Assembly: GCA_963169295.1 (NCBI GenBank)
Contig: CAUJDD010000089.1
Span: forward strand, 1 to 43,536
Direction of reading: 5' to 3'
Length of the DNA: 43,536 nt
Source: UBA4416 sp020846025
Lineage (GTDB): Bacteria > Bacteroidota > Bacteroidia > B-17B0 > Aurantibacillaceae
The first letter of the stretch is position 1. Every line of letters starts with the position of its first letter. Made by a program: the position numbers and the translations under genes. Shown one piece after another: positions 17,333 to 25,966 of this stretch. The notes below the pieces were generated by a model, which was not told the DNA's origin, did no database searches, and saw nothing but the letters and a program-made list of their open reading frames with translations.

Positions 17333-18274
17333 ATGAGAATTGTATTTATGGGTACTCCCGAGTTTGCTGTAGCAAGCTTAGATATATTAGTAAAGAATGG
17401 ATATAACGTGGTTGCTGTTGTAACCGTACCTGATAAACCTGCTGGCAGAGGACAGTTGATACAACAATCGGCAGTGAAAAAATATGCCATTGAAAAAGGA
17501 TTACCTGTATTGCAACCCGAAAAACTAAAAGACGAACATTTTATTAATCAATTAAAAACTCTAAATGCAGATTTACAAATTGTAGTTGCCTTTAAAATGT
17601 TACCTGAAATAGTGTGGAATATGCCACCATTAGGCACCTATAATTTACATGCTTCATTATTGCCTAAATATCGTGGCGCAGCGCCAATTAACTGGGCTAT
17701 CATAAATGGCGAAACTGAAAGTGGAGTTACTAGTTTTAAACTAAAGCATGAAATTGATACTGGTAATATTTTGTTACAAGAAAAAGTAGCCATTTCTTCT
17801 AAAACAACTGCAGGTGAGTTACATGACCAACTTATGAACCTAGGAGCGCAAGTTGTACTTAAAACAGTTCAAGTAATTGAAAGTGGTAACTATGAATTAA
17901 AACCACAAGATGACACTTTAAGTATTCATGCCCCAAAAATTTTTAAGGATACTTGTAAGATAAATTGGCAACAATCTGTGGATACTATATATAATCATAT
18001 TCGTGGTTTATCGCCTTACCCAGCAGCTTACACCGAGTTTAAAGATAAAAACAACCAATTAGTAAGCGTTAAATTATTTGTAGTTGAAAAACAAATTTCT
18101 CATGTTTCGGAAAGTACTGGAACCGTTAGTAGTGATGGAAAATCATATTTACGCGTGGCTTGCAACAATGGCTACATCTTTATAAAAGAGTTACAACTAG
18201 CTGGTAAAAAAAGAATAAGTATTGAAGAATTTTTGCGTGGCTTTAAAGTAGAAGATACTTTTTCGTTTTTATAA
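17333..18274 (+). CDS. fmt: Methionyl-tRNA formyltransferase
   Basis: Formylates Met-tRNAfMet with 10-formyl-tetrahydrofolate before initiation. The 313-residue length is typical. The N-terminus MRIVFMGTPEFAVASLD is diagnostic. The catalytic region reads NLHASLLPKYRGAAPINWA with the conserved Asn and His, and ESGVTSFKLKHEIDTGNIL includes the catalytic Asp. The C-terminal OB-like domain is present (about residues 205-313). It is alone on the plus strand, with the intergenic region before the HU gene lacking a classical terminator. The def gene is not seen nearby. Confidence 0.96.
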   Translation: MRIVFMGTPEFAVASLDILVKNGYNVVAVVTVPDKPAGRGQLIQQSAVKKYAIEKGLPVLQPEKLKDEHFINQLKTLNADLQIVVAFKMLPEIVWNMPPLGTYNLHASLLPKYRGAAPINWAIINGETESGVTSFKLKHEIDTGNILLQEKVAISSKTTAGELHDQLMNLGAQVVLKTVQVIESGNYELKPQDDTLSIHAPKIFKDTCKINWQQSVDTIYNHIRGLSPYPAAYTEFKDKNNQLVSVKLFVVEKQISHVSESTGTVSSDGKSYLRVACNNGYIFIKELQLAGKKRISIEEFLRGFKVEDTFSFL

Positions 18275-18314
18275 TCTCTTTATAGATACTATTTACAGAT
18301 TTTCTACAGTCTGT

Positions 18315-18350
18315 AAGGCTTATATAATGGTAAATAAGCCTTAGCTAAGG
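18315..18350. repeat. Cluster of GCCTTA/TAAGGC inverted repeats between fmt and the HU gene
   Basis: AAGGCTTAT at 18315-18323 pairs with ATAAGCCTT at 18334-18342, and CCTTAGCTAAGG at 18339-18350 is a perfect 12-bp palindrome sharing the second arm. Two further partial copies (AAAGCCTTATTTTAG, TTAGGGCTTA) follow before 18390. There is no adjoining T tract, so this is not an ordinary terminator. Confidence 0.5.
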
Positions 18351-18442
18351 TCGTAAAAGCCTTATTTTAGTGCTATTTAGGGCTTACTTATTAACAAAAT
18401 GGCGATTTATCAACAAAATCGGCACTTTTTCAGTCTTAGCTC

Positions 18443-18472
18443 TTGACAAATAAGGAATACGGCGTACATTTG
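18443..18472 (+). promoter_or_regulatory. Promoter of the HU gene
   Basis: TTGACA at 18443-18448 and TACATTTG at 18465-18472. From TTG to TA is exactly 19 nt, the ideal TTG-N19-TAnnTTTG arrangement. It leaves a leader of about 40 nt that ends in an A-rich run before ATG 18518, the kind of A-rich leader that favours high translation in this phylum. Confidence 0.8.
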
Positions 18473-18517
18473 TATTGTAATTAATTAAAAAGTTTAACCC
18501 TTAAAAATCAAAAAAAA

Positions 18518-18799
18518 ATGAACAAAGCAGAATTAATCGAAGCAATCGCAAACGGATCAAAATTAACTAAAGCTGATTCAGCTCGTGCTTTAGATGCAAC
18601 TATCGAAGCAATTAGCAAAACTTTAAAAAAAGGTGACCGTTTATCTTTAGTAGGATTTGGTTCTTTTTCAGTAGCTAAGCGTTCAGCTCGTGTTGGTCGT
18701 AACCCTCAAACTGGTAAAGAAATTAAAATTGCTGCTAAAAAAGTAGTAAAATTCAAAGCTGGTGCTGAGTTAGCTGGAAACGTTAACAAAGGAAAATAA
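18518..18799 (+). CDS. HU-family nucleoid-associated DNA-binding protein
   Basis: A 93-residue histone-like protein that bends and compacts DNA as a dimer. It shows the whole family pattern: MNKAELIEAIANGS, then GDRLSLVGFGSFSVAKR and the beta-arm RNPQTGKEIKIAAKKVVKFKAG, including the Pro that intercalates into DNA. It is monocistronic, with its own consensus promoter and terminator, fitting a highly expressed protein. Confidence 0.96.
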   Translation: MNKAELIEAIANGSKLTKADSARALDATIEAISKTLKKGDRLSLVGFGSFSVAKRSARVGRNPQTGKEIKIAAKKVVKFKAGAELAGNVNKGK

Positions 18800-18821
18800 T
18801 TAGAATTATCTAATTTTTAAG

Positions 18822-18851
18822 AAAACTCCTCTATATTGAGGAGTTTTTTTT
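18822..18851 (+). terminator. Rho-independent terminator of the HU gene
   Basis: Stem AAAACTCCTC (18822-18831) with GAGGAGTTTT (18838-18847), a 6-nt loop and eight T residues at 18844-18851. It lies 23 nt past the HU stop and isolates the gene from the next one. Confidence 0.9.
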
Positions 18852-18881
18852 ATGCCATTATTTTTGTAATTTTATTTGTAT

Positions 18882-19856
18882 ATGTTTCGTTATTTAGCAA
18901 TTGCAACTTTCATACTAATTTTTTTTTACCATAATTTATTGGCGCAAGATTTTATTATTAAACGAGATAGCTCAATAGTAGAAGCCAAAGTTTTAGAAGT
19001 AAGTTCTAATTATATAAAATTTCAGATAAAAAACGTCACTACTGTCTTAATAGAAGAAATTGCGCCAAATGATATTGCTTATATTAAATATAAGAATGGG
19101 TACATTGAAAAATTTAATTATTTGCCTACTATAAAACCTCATTTCCCAGAAATTGAACATCAAAAATTAAGCGATTTTATAACTTTTAATGTACAATTAG
19201 GTTGTGTTGTTAATCATATTTACTCAAACTTACCTAAGGAATTTAATGAAGGTGGACATATATCTAGAAGAGAGTTTAATGAGGTGAGCCCACATACATA
19301 TTATACAAATGCAACTATTGGAATTAATCTTCTTTTTGGGAAAAGTCCATATATAAGAGCTGTGTTAGGTGTAAATTATTTGCGTTCACATGGTAGGTTT
19401 AATTATGATTATTATGCTGCTGGACCTGATGAAAAATATCATCTTCATCTTGCATACAACTCGAAAGTAGATTACATGAATATTGTAAGTGGATTAAAGT
19501 TTCCGATTGGAAAACACTTGTATGTATTGCCATTAGTAGCTATTAATATGCCTATTTATATAAATGAACAGATACATGGTTACGAAACACATGATAATTA
19601 TGTAACAACAACTTTTAAAGAAATACCTCCTACTAAAGCTGGTAGAATGGAAAGAATTACGGAACTTACGTTTTCGTTATGCCCAAAAATAAATTACGAA
19701 CTTATGCTAGGTAAACATCGAGTTGGATTATTTGCTTCTTACAATATGGCGTACCAATATAAACTGCCGTGGTACACGTTTGGGTTTATTTATTACCCAT
19801 TTAAGTTATTGAGAACTGAATTAGATGTTCCAAAAATTAAATGGTTTAAAAACTAA
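18882..19856 (+). CDS. Secreted, probably outer-membrane beta-barrel protein
   Basis: 324 residues from ATG 18882 (a TTG two codons earlier is less likely). MFRYLAIATFILIFFYHNLLAQ is a signal peptide. The first mature part, DFIIKRDSSIVEAKVLEVSSNYIKF, is an N-terminal motif (I-K-x-D-G/S-x-I-x-A-K-V-x-E-I) often seen in Bacteroidota envelope proteins. The rest has many alternating aromatic strands (VQLGCVVNHIY, RAVLGVNYLRSHGRFNY, LYVLPLVAINMPIYI), suggesting a small barrel of about eight to ten strands. I cannot assign a specific function. Its stop codon directly abuts that of the convergent M28 peptidase gene. Confidence 0.72.
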   Translation: MFRYLAIATFILIFFYHNLLAQDFIIKRDSSIVEAKVLEVSSNYIKFQIKNVTTVLIEEIAPNDIAYIKYKNGYIEKFNYLPTIKPHFPEIEHQKLSDFITFNVQLGCVVNHIYSNLPKEFNEGGHISRREFNEVSPHTYYTNATIGINLLFGKSPYIRAVLGVNYLRSHGRFNYDYYAAGPDEKYHLHLAYNSKVDYMNIVSGLKFPIGKHLYVLPLVAINMPIYINEQIHGYETHDNYVTTTFKEIPPTKAGRMERITELTFSLCPKINYELMLGKHRVGLFASYNMAYQYKLPWYTFGFIYYPFKLLRTELDVPKIKWFKN

Positions 19857-21020
19857 TTACAGTTTACTTGTAAAATCAATTAACAACTGGCAAACCTCTT
19901 TATATTTTGTAAGAGGCAAAGTAGTGGCAATGTCATAAATATCGTGATAAGCGGTTGTGCCACCTAATGTATAAATAAAAAAACTAGGCACGCCTTTTTC
20001 TGCAAACCAGTAATGATCGCTATTAGCAGCCTTTCCTCTTTGTTTTATTTGTGTTACATAATGTTTCGTTTCATTAATTTGGTTTAAAATTTCAAATTGA
20101 GTTTTAAATACAGAGGCATTAACCACCATTATGCCATCATCACCAGTTCCAAGTAGATCTAAATTAGTAAGAAATTTAATTTTTGAAAGTGGAAACAAAG
20201 AATGTTCTGTAAAATATTTTGAACCAAGTAATCCTGCCTCTTCACCACTAAAAAGGATAAACACCACTGAATATTTTGAAGGATGTTTTTTGTAATATTT
20301 GGCAAGATTTAAAACCATACTAACGCCACTAGCATTATCATTAGCTCCTGGAAAATAACAATTAGTGCCCATAGCCCCAAGATGATCGTAGTGTGCGGTA
20401 AAAACAATAAAACTATCGGGATGTTGAGTACCTTTTACATAACCTATTAAATTTTGGTTTTTAAATGAGGAAATAAATTTGTTTGTAAAGATGACATCAA
20501 TGGTTTTTAATTCTTCAGGAAATGAATCTTTTAATAATTCAATGCTCGTTTTGTCAGACAATTCGGTAGCAACTGTATAAGTAAGTTTCTTTTTTAGTTT
20601 TACGGTTAGTGGAAAAGGTCTTCTTCCATCATTGGCTTCATAGGTTACACTATCTGTTTTATATAGCTGAAACCCAGCTTTTATTGTTTGTGCATTAGGA
20701 TATATTAAATAATGTACACCCGCTTTTAATGCTTTCCCATTTACAACAACGGATGTAGGTATTGGAAATGTATTAACCGGAAAATGATAAATCTGTGAGT
20801 AGGATTTATTGAATTTTAGTAATCCTATTTTTTGATACTCTTTGCTTAAATAACTTGCAGCTTTATTTACACCATCGTTTACATAACCTCTACCCAAATA
20901 TTTTTGAGAGGTTAATCTTTTTATCACTTGTCTGGCATAGCTTGTGTCCTGAGCACAAATATTAAATGAAAAATATACTACAAAGATACATATCGACAAA
21001 TAACTGATGCGTTGTGTCAT
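19857..21020 (-). CDS. M28-family zinc aminopeptidase
   Basis: 387-residue exported metallopeptidase. The signal peptide runs to about residue 23 (SFNICAQ). All five co-catalytic zinc ligands of M28 are visible: the His in FTAHYDHLGAMG, the bridging Asp in GANDNASGVS, the Glu pair in SGEEAGLLGS, the Asp in TNLDLLGTGDDG, and the His in GGTTAYHDIYD near the end. It should remove N-terminal amino acids from peptides in the periplasm or at the surface. No T9SS domain is present. It is 9 nt downstream of the helical-protein gene, so they form a pair. Confidence 0.92.
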   Translation of the reverse strand: MTQRISYLSICIFVVYFSFNICAQDTSYARQVIKRLTSQKYLGRGYVNDGVNKAASYLSKEYQKIGLLKFNKSYSQIYHFPVNTFPIPTSVVVNGKALKAGVHYLIYPNAQTIKAGFQLYKTDSVTYEANDGRRPFPLTVKLKKKLTYTVATELSDKTSIELLKDSFPEELKTIDVIFTNKFISSFKNQNLIGYVKGTQHPDSFIVFTAHYDHLGAMGTNCYFPGANDNASGVSMVLNLAKYYKKHPSKYSVVFILFSGEEAGLLGSKYFTEHSLFPLSKIKFLTNLDLLGTGDDGIMVVNASVFKTQFEILNQINETKHYVTQIKQRGKAANSDHYWFAEKGVPSFFIYTLGGTTAYHDIYDIATTLPLTKYKEVCQLLIDFTSKL

Positions 21021-21029
21021 AACATAAGT

Positions 21030-21638
21030 TTATGAAAAACGTTTTTGAGTAAGCGTAATTATTTTTACTACCATTTCATGGTCTTCTTTCCACATATAAA
21101 TTTCCTTTAGACCTTTTATATATATCATAGCATCTTCTAAAGTATTTACAGTATTGATTTGTTCAACGGCTATATTATATTCATTAGCATTACCAGAAAA
21201 CAAATCGTTTATCATCCTAAACTTATCATTAATATTAATAGCAAGTGGAGGATATGTTTTGTCTTTAATTGGATTAGTTTGTGCTGAAATGGTTTTATTC
21301 GATTCTATTACTTCAGTAATTACCGGATCTATTTCTATTATAGGCTCAGCGACAGGTTCGGTAGCAGGTGTATTAGGCTTCACATCAACAATTACTTGTT
21401 CTTCTTGTGGTTTAGGCACATTCATTAATTTTAAATGTAAGTTTAAATCGGGTGCTACATCTTTTTGTTCTTTTATAACTAGGTAAGCTGAAACTAATTT
21501 GTTACAATCATTTAATGCTTTATATAAATTTTCCGAATATTGTGTACTTGGCGAAGCATGTTTTTCAAACTTCTCGATGGCTGTTTTTAATTCGCTAAGA
21601 CTTGAGTAAACCTGTTTTAATAAAATATCCGTTTGCAT
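21030..21638 (-). CDS. Conserved helical protein of unknown function
   Basis: 202 residues, no signal peptide and no membrane segment, so cytoplasmic. The N-terminal 65 residues are helical. A Pro/Glu/Val/Thr-rich linker runs from about 75 to 130. The C-terminal 70 residues contain NDKFRMINDLFSGNANEYN and end KIITLTQKRF. I recall this C-terminal pattern (N-D-[KR]-F-x-x-x-N-[ED]-L-F-x-G) from other Bacteroidota hypothetical proteins, but no role is known to me. It lies 9 nt upstream of the M28 peptidase gene and is divergent from tdk. Confidence 0.7.
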   Translation of the reverse strand: MQTDILLKQVYSSLSELKTAIEKFEKHASPSTQYSENLYKALNDCNKLVSAYLVIKEQKDVAPDLNLHLKLMNVPKPQEEQVIVDVKPNTPATEPVAEPIIEIDPVITEVIESNKTISAQTNPIKDKTYPPLAININDKFRMINDLFSGNANEYNIAVEQINTVNTLEDAMIYIKGLKEIYMWKEDHEMVVKIITLTQKRFS

Positions 21639-21722
21639 AATGTGAATAATTAGAAAATAAATTTACGTTATTTTATCAATTCTTCCTGTATTTTTAGCTT
21701 TTGTTATTAAGATAAAATAAAC

Positions 21723-22298
21723 ATGTTTTTAGAAAACATAAAACAAACTACAAAACGCAAAGGCTGGATAGAGGTTGTTTGTGGCTCTATGTTTTCGGGT
21801 AAAACAGAAGAACTTATTAGGAGATTAAAGAGAGCGCAGTTTGCTAAACAAAAAGTTGAAATTTTTAAACCTCAAGTTGATACGCGATATGATGAGGTAA
21901 AAGTGGTGTCGCATCAAGGTACCGAAATTCATAGCACACCTGTTCCTGCAAGTTCTAATATTTTATTATTAGCTAATGATGTAGATGTGATTGGTATTGA
22001 CGAAGCTCAGTTCTTTGATATGGAATTAATTAATGTGTGTAATCAATTAGCGAATAGTGGAGTAAGAGTAATTGTTGCAGGCTTAGATATGGATTTTAAA
22101 GGACAGCCATTTGGTCCAATGCCTGGTTTATTAGCCATTGCCGAATATGTTACTAAAGTGCATGCAATATGTGTAAGATGTGGTAGCTTAGCACACATTT
22201 CTCATCGCACAACACAAGATACCAATTTAGTATTATTAGGTGAAACCGATAGCTACGAACCATTGTGCAGAGACTGCTACAATGAAGCTAATCATTAA
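21723..22298 (+). CDS. tdk: Thymidine kinase (type II)
   Basis: Salvage enzyme phosphorylating thymidine to dTMP with ATP. The 191-residue length is typical. The P-loop is GSMFSGKTEELIRRLKRAQ near residues 21-39, the Walker-B-like motif is IDEAQFFD, and the lasso/zinc domain has CVRCG paired with CRDC near the C-terminus, giving four Cys ligands. DMDFKGQPFGPMPGL is the conserved nucleoside-binding segment. It ends 6 nt from the convergent amidohydrolase gene. Confidence 0.96.
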   Translation: MFLENIKQTTKRKGWIEVVCGSMFSGKTEELIRRLKRAQFAKQKVEIFKPQVDTRYDEVKVVSHQGTEIHSTPVPASSNILLLANDVDVIGIDEAQFFDMELINVCNQLANSGVRVIVAGLDMDFKGQPFGPMPGLLAIAEYVTKVHAICVRCGSLAHISHRTTQDTNLVLLGETDSYEPLCRDCYNEANH

Positions 22299-22315
22299 AC
22301 CCTGTTATGGTTTAA
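22295..22315. terminator. Possible bidirectional mini-terminator between tdk and the amidohydrolase gene
   Basis: TTAAACC at 22295-22301 pairs with GGTTTAA at 22309-22315 around a 7-nt loop. Both stop codons fall within it. The stem is weak (7 bp, A+T-rich) and the T tracts are short, so termination is uncertain. Confidence 0.3.
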
Positions 22316-23588
22316 TTCCTAACTTATTCGAGTATTTTTTGTATAAATCGGTTTGAAAATTATTTAAAGAAATAGCTTGTCCGTTTATAAAAGCCATGAT
22401 GATATGATTTGTTTTCATATCTAAAATATCTCCATCCGAAACTAAAAACGACGCTAATTTTCCGCTTTCAATACTTCCTATTAAACTATCAACTCCCAAT
22501 ATTTTAGCTGTATTTAGTGTAATGCTTTGTAAAGCCTCTTCTTTAGTTAAACCATAAGCAGCAGCAGTTCCTGCTAAAAAAGGCAAATTACGGGCATTCA
22601 TGGCTTCCATATCGCCTTGGTTTTGTAAGCAAAACATAACAGAATCTTTTTGTAATAAATAAGGTAATTTATATAGTATGTCGGTGGCTTGCTCTGGTAA
22701 GTCAGGTAAATCATGTAGTCTATTTAACATGATGGCAACTTGATGTTTCTTTAAAAAGGAAGTTATTTTGTAGCTGTCTTTTCCACCTACAATAATTATT
22801 TTTTTAATTTTAAATTTCTCAGCAAAATCTACTGCCGAAATAATATCTTTCACATAATCGGCTTTTAGGTATAAATTTTTTGAACCGTTAAATACACCTT
22901 TCATAGCATCGTATCTCAAATTTTGTTCGCTAACGGTGGTAGATTGATAATAGGCATACGCATTTTCAAAAAAATCATTTAATTGCTTTAAGTCATTATC
23001 ATATTGCTTGTTCTTACTATTAGGTTCTGGCTCAGCCCACCAGCCGTGTTTTTCAATCATACTCGGAAAATTAACATGAACTCCATCATCCATTTTTAAA
23101 ACGGCATCTTCCCAGTTCCAACCTACCGTAGCTAATATAGAGGATGTGCCCGGAATTCGTCCACCACGCGGTGTAGATTGTGTATATAGCACACCATTTG
23201 TTTTTACAGTTTCTAAAATTTTGCTTTCGGCATTGTAAGCTATTACACTTCTAACATGTGGATTAAAATTTCCAGTTTCATTATAATCACTCGTTTGTCT
23301 TACTGCTTCAGCTTCTTGCAAACCTAAAATACAATTGGGTGCAATAAGAGCAGGATAAATATGTTTACCAAATACATCAATAGTTGTATCAAACTGACTT
23401 ATGTCAATTTTCACATTTGTGGCATTGCTTACCATGTCTATTTTATTATCCTTTACCGATAAATATGCGTTTTCAATCACCTCACCATTGCCTATATGCA
23501 CCATGGCATTTTTAAATAAAATTCGTTTTGAATTTTGAGCCAATAAAACACAAGATGTAAAAAAGAATAAAATAAAATAGCGCATCAT
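22305..23588 (-). CDS. Amidohydrolase-fold exported protein lacking metal ligands
   Basis: 427 residues with a signal peptide (FFFTSCVLLAQ). The architecture is that of imidazolonepropionase-type amidohydrolases: a beta-sandwich start (ILFKNAMVHIGNGEVIENAYLSVKDNKI), the entry strand FGKHIYPALIAPN, and a C-terminal GLTKEEALQSITLNTAKILG ... GSIESGKLASFLVSDGD. The metal-binding HxH that should follow the entry strand is replaced by APNCILG. The late catalytic Asp in GTD is replaced by Ala (LAGTAAAYG). Hydrolase activity by the standard mechanism is therefore unlikely. I recall similar Bacteroidota proteins with the same substitution, so this looks like an established non-catalytic or repurposed subfamily, not a decayed gene. 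Confidence 0.8.
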   Translation of the reverse strand: MMRYFILFFFTSCVLLAQNSKRILFKNAMVHIGNGEVIENAYLSVKDNKIDMVSNATNVKIDISQFDTTIDVFGKHIYPALIAPNCILGLQEAEAVRQTSDYNETGNFNPHVRSVIAYNAESKILETVKTNGVLYTQSTPRGGRIPGTSSILATVGWNWEDAVLKMDDGVHVNFPSMIEKHGWWAEPEPNSKNKQYDNDLKQLNDFFENAYAYYQSTTVSEQNLRYDAMKGVFNGSKNLYLKADYVKDIISAVDFAEKFKIKKIIIVGGKDSYKITSFLKKHQVAIMLNRLHDLPDLPEQATDILYKLPYLLQKDSVMFCLQNQGDMEAMNARNLPFLAGTAAAYGLTKEEALQSITLNTAKILGVDSLIGSIESGKLASFLVSDGDILDMKTNHIIMAFINGQAISLNNFQTDLYKKYSNKLGIKP

Positions 23589-23642
23589 AATATCTAATTT
23601 CTAGTTAGGTAAATGTAATAAAAATACAGTAATTTTACCCTG

Positions 23643-24854
23643 ATGAACAAAAAAACAGTTAAAGTTGCAAAACCACATCGTGTACTCTTGCAAGCTATTG
23701 TTTCTACACTCGAAACAATTTTTAATGAACATAAATATGCCGATAAAGTAATTGAAAAGACTTTAAAAGAAAATCCAAAGTTTGGCAGTAGAGATAGGCG
23801 ATTGGTAGCTGAAACAACTTATGATATTGTTCGTAATTACCGTTTATTAGCCTATTTATCGCAAAGAGAAAATGATTTTTGGTCAATACTTGGTGTATAT
23901 TTTATTGTAAGGCAAATGCCTGTTCCGCATGAAAGAGAATTTAAAGAGTTTCGACAAGAAACAGTATTTGCCATGTTAAAGGCTATAAGTGATGAAAAAA
24001 TAAAGCAATCCTACCCAGATTGGTTATGGACTTTGTGTGAGGATGAATTAGGGAAATCCAATTGGTTAAAAGAAGCTAAAGCCCTCAACCAACAAGCCGA
24101 AGTAGTATTGCGTGTAAATACACATAAATCTAGAAAAGAAATACTCCAAAAATTCTTATTAGAAAAAGATATTGAAACTGAATTTATACCAGATTTCGAA
24201 GATGCTTTGCGACTTGTACAACGTCAAAACCTATTTCAAAATGAATTATTTAAGTTAGGATTATTCGAAATACAAGACGCTGGTTCACAACGAATATCGG
24301 AGTTCCTAAATGTAGAGCCGGGAATGCGAGTGATTGATGCTTGTGCAGGAGGCGGTGGAAAATCTTTGCATTTATCAGCTATAATGAAAAATAAAGGCAA
24401 AATTATTGCCATGGATGTAACCGAATGGAAATTAAACGAGCTTAAAAAACGAGCCAAGCGTGCATCAGCCGATAACATTGAAACACGCTTAATTGAAGGC
24501 TCCAAAACCATTAAACGACTTGAAAATACAGCAGATAGGCTTTTGCTTGATGTGCCTTGTAGTGGAACAGGTGTTATAAAAAGGAACCCTGATGCTAAAT
24601 GGAAACTAAATTTAGAATTTATAACCCGCACAAAAGAATTGCAAAAAACAATCTTACAAGATTATTCATTAATGACTAAAGTAGGAGGTTATTTGGTGTA
24701 TTCAACTTGTAGTATTTTACCAAGTGAAAATAGAAAACAAGTTGAATTGTTTTTAACTAATAATTCAAAGTTTGAATTTGTAAAAGACGAAACCATTATG
24801 CCAAGCGCTGGATTTGATGGATTTTATATGGCATTAATAAAACGTGTAGCTTAA
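23643..24854 (+). CDS. RsmB/NOP-type RNA (cytosine-5) methyltransferase
   Basis: 403 residues. The N-terminal 140 or so form a NusB-like RNA-binding part (KYADKVIEKTLKENPKFGSRD). The SAM-dependent methyltransferase domain shows VIDACAGGGGKSLHLSAIMK (motif I), MDVTEWKLNELKKRAKR, LLDVPCSGTGVIKRNPDAKW (motif IV with the proton-handling Cys) and LVYSTCSILPSEN (motif VI with the nucleophilic Cys). The target is most likely 16S rRNA, as for RsmB, but the exact base cannot be told. It starts 54 nt from the divergent amidohydrolase gene. Confidence 0.92.
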   Translation: MNKKTVKVAKPHRVLLQAIVSTLETIFNEHKYADKVIEKTLKENPKFGSRDRRLVAETTYDIVRNYRLLAYLSQRENDFWSILGVYFIVRQMPVPHEREFKEFRQETVFAMLKAISDEKIKQSYPDWLWTLCEDELGKSNWLKEAKALNQQAEVVLRVNTHKSRKEILQKFLLEKDIETEFIPDFEDALRLVQRQNLFQNELFKLGLFEIQDAGSQRISEFLNVEPGMRVIDACAGGGGKSLHLSAIMKNKGKIIAMDVTEWKLNELKKRAKRASADNIETRLIEGSKTIKRLENTADRLLLDVPCSGTGVIKRNPDAKWKLNLEFITRTKELQKTILQDYSLMTKVGGYLVYSTCSILPSENRKQVELFLTNNSKFEFVKDETIMPSAGFDGFYMALIKRVA

Positions 24855-24925
24855 ATAATTGATAGTAGTTTTAAAATAAAATATTAACTTGCTTACTTGA
24901 AATTAAACCTTTAAAACTTATACCT

Positions 24926-25312
24926 ATGAAACATGTATTAACTATTATTTTAGCTTTTATGTCGCTTTGCATTGTTGCACAAACTAAAGTAGAAAATGTA
25001 GATGCGGCAACATTTAAAAAATTAATTGATGAGAAAAAATATGAGTTAATTGATTTAAGAACTGATGATGAATTAGCTAAAAAAGGATTTATAAAAGGGG
25101 CCAAACAAATAGATTGGTTTAAAAAAGATGCCGAAGCAACCATAAAATCTTTAGATAAACAAAAAACATACCTAGTGTATTGCGCAGCTGGCGGGCGTAG
25201 TGGACAATGTGCAGAATTAATGGCCAAAGAAGGATTTAGTAAAGTTTATAACCTATCTAAAGGATTTGATGATTGGAAAAAACTAGGCTTTGCTGTTGAA
25301 TCAAAGAAATAA
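24926..25312 (+). CDS. Exported single-domain rhodanese
   Basis: 128 residues: signal peptide (MKHVLTIILAFMSLCIVAQ) followed by one rhodanese domain. The substrate side begins YELIDLRTDDELAKKGFIKGAKQID, and the active-site loop is VYCAAGGRSGQCAEL with Cys in the persulfide-forming position. It should carry or transfer sulfur, or act as a thiol protein, in the periplasm. It stands 71 nt after the methyltransferase gene with no terminator between. Confidence 0.9.
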   Translation: MKHVLTIILAFMSLCIVAQTKVENVDAATFKKLIDEKKYELIDLRTDDELAKKGFIKGAKQIDWFKKDAEATIKSLDKQKTYLVYCAAGGRSGQCAELMAKEGFSKVYNLSKGFDDWKKLGFAVESKK

Positions 25313-25387
25313 GTCTTTTGTTTCAATTTTTATCAATCAAAAATGTTTTGGATACCAAAAGCTTTACTTGTGTAATTGAAAACAAGT

Positions 25388-25966
25388 ATGAATCAATTAA
25401 ATGATATACCAATATTAGAATTTAAATCATGTAAGACATTCCAAACATGGTTAGATAAAAATCATAATAAATCGACGGGAATATGGCTTAGGATATTTAA
25501 AAAAGACACAGGAATAAAAACAATAACTTATGCCGAAGCACTTGATATAGCACTTTGTTATGGATGGATTGATGGGCATAAAAAATCTTTGGATAGCGAT
25601 TCATGGATTCAAAAATTTTGTCAACGAAGTGCTAAAAGTATTTGGTCGAAAGTAAACGTAGGTCATGCTGAACGCTTAATTAATGAAGCTAAAATGAAAC
25701 CTGCTGGGCTAAAAGTAATTCAAGATGCTAAAGCAGATGGTAGATGGGAAAGAGCATACGATTCGCCAAGTAAGATGAAAATACCTGATGATTTTTTAAA
25801 ATTACTAAGTAAAAATAAAACTGCTCTCAATTTTTTTAAAACATTGAATAAATCAAATCTCTACTCAATTGGTTTTCGATTACAAACTGCTAAAAAACCT
25901 GAAACACGTGAAAAGCGAATGAACGACATTATTGAAAAGTTAGCTAAGGGTGAGAAGTTTCATTAA
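25388..25966 (+). CDS. YdeI-like (OmpD-associated) family protein
   Basis: 192 residues from ATG 25388; the frame also opens at TTG 25376, which is less likely. Features of the family are visible: FQTWLDKNHNKSTGIWLRI, then the signature YAEALDIALCYGWIDGHKK, and FCQRSAKSIWSKVN, ending with a Lys-rich helix. Members are annotated as YdeI/OmpD-associated or bacteriocin-protection proteins, with no firmly established biochemistry. It has no signal peptide, so it is cytoplasmic. A perfect 18-bp palindrome covers its stop codon. Confidence 0.82.
   Translation: MNQLNDIPILEFKSCKTFQTWLDKNHNKSTGIWLRIFKKDTGIKTITYAEALDIALCYGWIDGHKKSLDSDSWIQKFCQRSAKSIWSKVNVGHAERLINEAKMKPAGLKVIQDAKADGRWERAYDSPSKMKIPDDFLKLLSKNKTALNFFKTLNKSNLYSIGFRLQTAKKPETREKRMNDIIEKLAKGEKFH

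Noticed and set aside
24871..25227. 118-codon minus-strand ORF
   Set aside because: It is the antisense of the rhodanese gene, whose signal peptide and active-site motif are clear.
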